DNA of 33,972 nucleotides from assembly GCF_003143975.1 (NCBI RefSeq), contig NZ_QFVR01000028.1, forward strand, positions 1 to 33,972, given 5' to 3'. The notes below the pieces were generated by a model. The model was not told where the DNA came from. It saw nothing but the letters and a program-made list of their open reading frames with translations, and searched no databases. Below are positions 33,138 through 33,972 of the stretch, piece after piece. Made by a program: the position numbers and the translations under genes. The number at the start of each line of letters is the position of its first letter. Within the stretch, counting starts at the first letter, position 1. This DNA is from Kurthia sibirica (GTDB lineage: Bacteria; Bacillota; Bacilli; Bacillales_A; Planococcaceae).

Positions 33138-33223
33138 TTAATGGTGTTATGAAAATAGCTGATAAAATGCAATAAAAAGCGGTATGAATCACCTAAAACA
33201 AAAACATAGTAATTAATAAAAGA

Positions 33224-33260
33224 AACAGGCAGCCATGAATTCTATCCATGACTACCTGTT
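33224..33260 (-). terminator. Terminator of small membrane-anchored protein gene
   Basis: Minus-strand arms AACAGGTAGTCATG (33247-33260) and CATGGCTGCCTGTT (33224-33237) pair with two G-U, followed by TCTTTTATT. It lies 39 bases after the stop codon. Confidence 0.65.
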
Positions 33261-33298
33261 CTATTTATGAGGGGGTTTTGTCTCAGAGTCTTTATATG

Positions 33299-33592
33299 TT
33301 ATTCATATTTTATTACTTTCTCTATTTGTCCTGATTTAAATAATTTATTATACGTGAATGATAATTTATAAGAGCTGTTGTCATTTAAGTTAATTTTTTT
33401 AAAGTTTTCATCTGATATTTTAAGGTCATAATCATTAATTTTTATGAAATGATCATTCCCCTCCATGAAAAATTGCTGTTGTGAAATATCCTTACGTCCT
33501 TCTTCTCTAACCTCTAAAAAGAAAGTGTTCACAAACCACATGACGAATAATATGACTGCAATTATCGTAATACTTTTCGTTGTTTTTGTCAT
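33299..33592 (-). CDS. Hypothetical membrane-anchored small protein
   Basis: A 97-residue protein with one N-terminal membrane span (about residues 8-26, after the basic MTKTTKS) and a charged extracytoplasmic domain ending in NKLFKSGQIEKVIKYE. The anchor has no lipobox and no clear signal peptidase site, so the protein probably stays attached with its C-terminus outside. GAAGGAGG precedes the ATG, and a sigma-A promoter fits at 33619-33648. No family recognised. Lone small anchored proteins of this sort are common in Bacillaceae; function is unknown. It stands between the IclR terminator and tRNA debris. Confidence 0.75.
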   Translation of the reverse strand: MTKTTKSITIIAVILFVMWFVNTFFLEVREEGRKDISQQQFFMEGNDHFIKINDYDLKISDENFKKINLNDNSSYKLSFTYNKLFKSGQIEKVIKYE

Positions 33593-33618
33593 AAATTACC
33601 TCCTTCATCTATACTTTT

Positions 33619-33648
33619 AGTATAATTCAACACTCCTTATTTTACCAA
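33619..33648 (-). promoter_or_regulatory. Promoter of small membrane-anchored protein gene
   Basis: Minus-strand TTGGTA (33643-33648), 18-base spacer, TATACT (33619-33624), 27 bases before the start codon. Confidence 0.6.
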
Positions 33649-33710
33649 AATTAGAAAATATTATTATTTTTCTTTTGATTTCGACAATGCCTAACTTCTC
33701 TATGAGTAAT

Positions 33711-33770
33711 CTGCATCAAGTGCACATCTTCTTTCGTATGGGGCGGGTGCAATCATACCGCCAACACTTT
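33711..33770 (-). pseudogene. Decayed tRNA-Phe 3' half with its terminator
   Basis: The bases align with the terminator loop, right arm and tRNA-Phe 3' half of the arrays: CTGCATCAAGTGCACATCTT, then TATGGGGCGGG, ACCGCC and ACACTT. Several substitutions break the acceptor and T stems, and the anticodon half is gone. It is a relic of another tRNA array copy, too damaged to fold. Confidence 0.65.
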
Positions 33771-33858
33771 GTTTTTGAACACTTCTCCTGCACCTGTCTT
33801 CGTTAGCTGCTCGCCATTCTGTCGTCACGTACACATCGTACGCTCCTCTTTCTTGTCG

Positions 33859-33972
33859 CTTGCTGCCTCGTCATGCTTGGATTATTGTTCAAAATGTTTC
33901 TTCTTCAACTGCTCTTGCACCTTCGGTACAATTATAAAAAAAGAAGATTTGCATCAAGTGCAAATCTTCTTT
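33859..33972. repeat. 114-bp repeat ending in tRNA terminator, copy 2
   Basis: Repeats 23262-23375 with about four differences and ends exactly at the window edge. The terminator arms are at 33940-33953 and 33959-33972. In the first copy this sequence is followed within 5 bases by tRNA-Phe. Confidence 0.85.

Overview
The window looks like chromosome from a low-GC, Gram-positive, spore-former-type bacterium, most likely Lysinibacillus or a close Bacillaceae/Planococcaceae relative. Supports are the strong AGGAGG ribosome sites, sigma-A TTGACA/TATAAT promoters, a sigma-W-type promoter in front of xpaC-yaaN(telA), the yojN-yojO pair, and a GlpP-controlled glycerol regulon. No rRNA, CRISPR array, prophage or plasmid functions were seen. 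Genus is inferred; gene family calls come from recognisable motifs.

Layout. 1-1000: two cold-shock genes in tandem (the first cut by the window edge) and a DUF1033 gene. 1131-4818: a soluble chemoreceptor with a C-terminal zinc-binding (CZB) domain, then xpaC and telA/yaaN behind a sigma-W-like promoter. 4861-7629: a convergent MoxR-type AAA ATPase plus VWA protein pair sharing a terminator with telA. 7840-15059: small genes (DUF6501, a 32-residue membrane peptide, a HesB-like protein), a nucleoside deoxyribosyltransferase, a DMT transporter, a decayed ISL3 transposase, a lipoprotein, an orphan PTS_EIIC_2 protein, and an exported ComEC-like metallohydrolase with its DUF3006 partner. 15532-20432: the glycerol regulon glpD-glpP-glpF-glpK on the minus strand. 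Both glpD and glpF have leader terminators, as expected for GlpP antitermination, and glpK carries a one-base frameshift.

20528-23923 is a rearranged tRNA region. A transposase fused from IS1182-type and ISL3-type pieces ends inside a tRNA-operon terminator. It is followed by two virtually identical 542-bp arrays (in transcription order Gly, Ser, initiator Met, Asp, Phe) that flank one small gene. The last bases of the window are a further copy of the array terminator, with a decayed tRNA-Phe just before it, so a third array probably begins beyond the edge.

24056-24580 is a SMI1/KNR4 (SUKH) gene. 24647-32087 is the most interesting region: a six-gene minus-strand operon of two DDAH/amidinotransferase-superfamily hydrolases, an APC amino-acid permease, a RocB-like M20 peptidase, a YfcC/DcuC-family carrier and an M20 amidohydrolase. 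A divergent IclR regulator faces it. Between them lie overlapping promoters and five alternating TTCC/GGAA half-sites spaced about one helical turn apart. I read this as a regulated pathway for uptake and breakdown of methylated or acylated arginine-type compounds; the substrate is inferred, not shown. The window ends with a small membrane-anchored protein and the tRNA debris.
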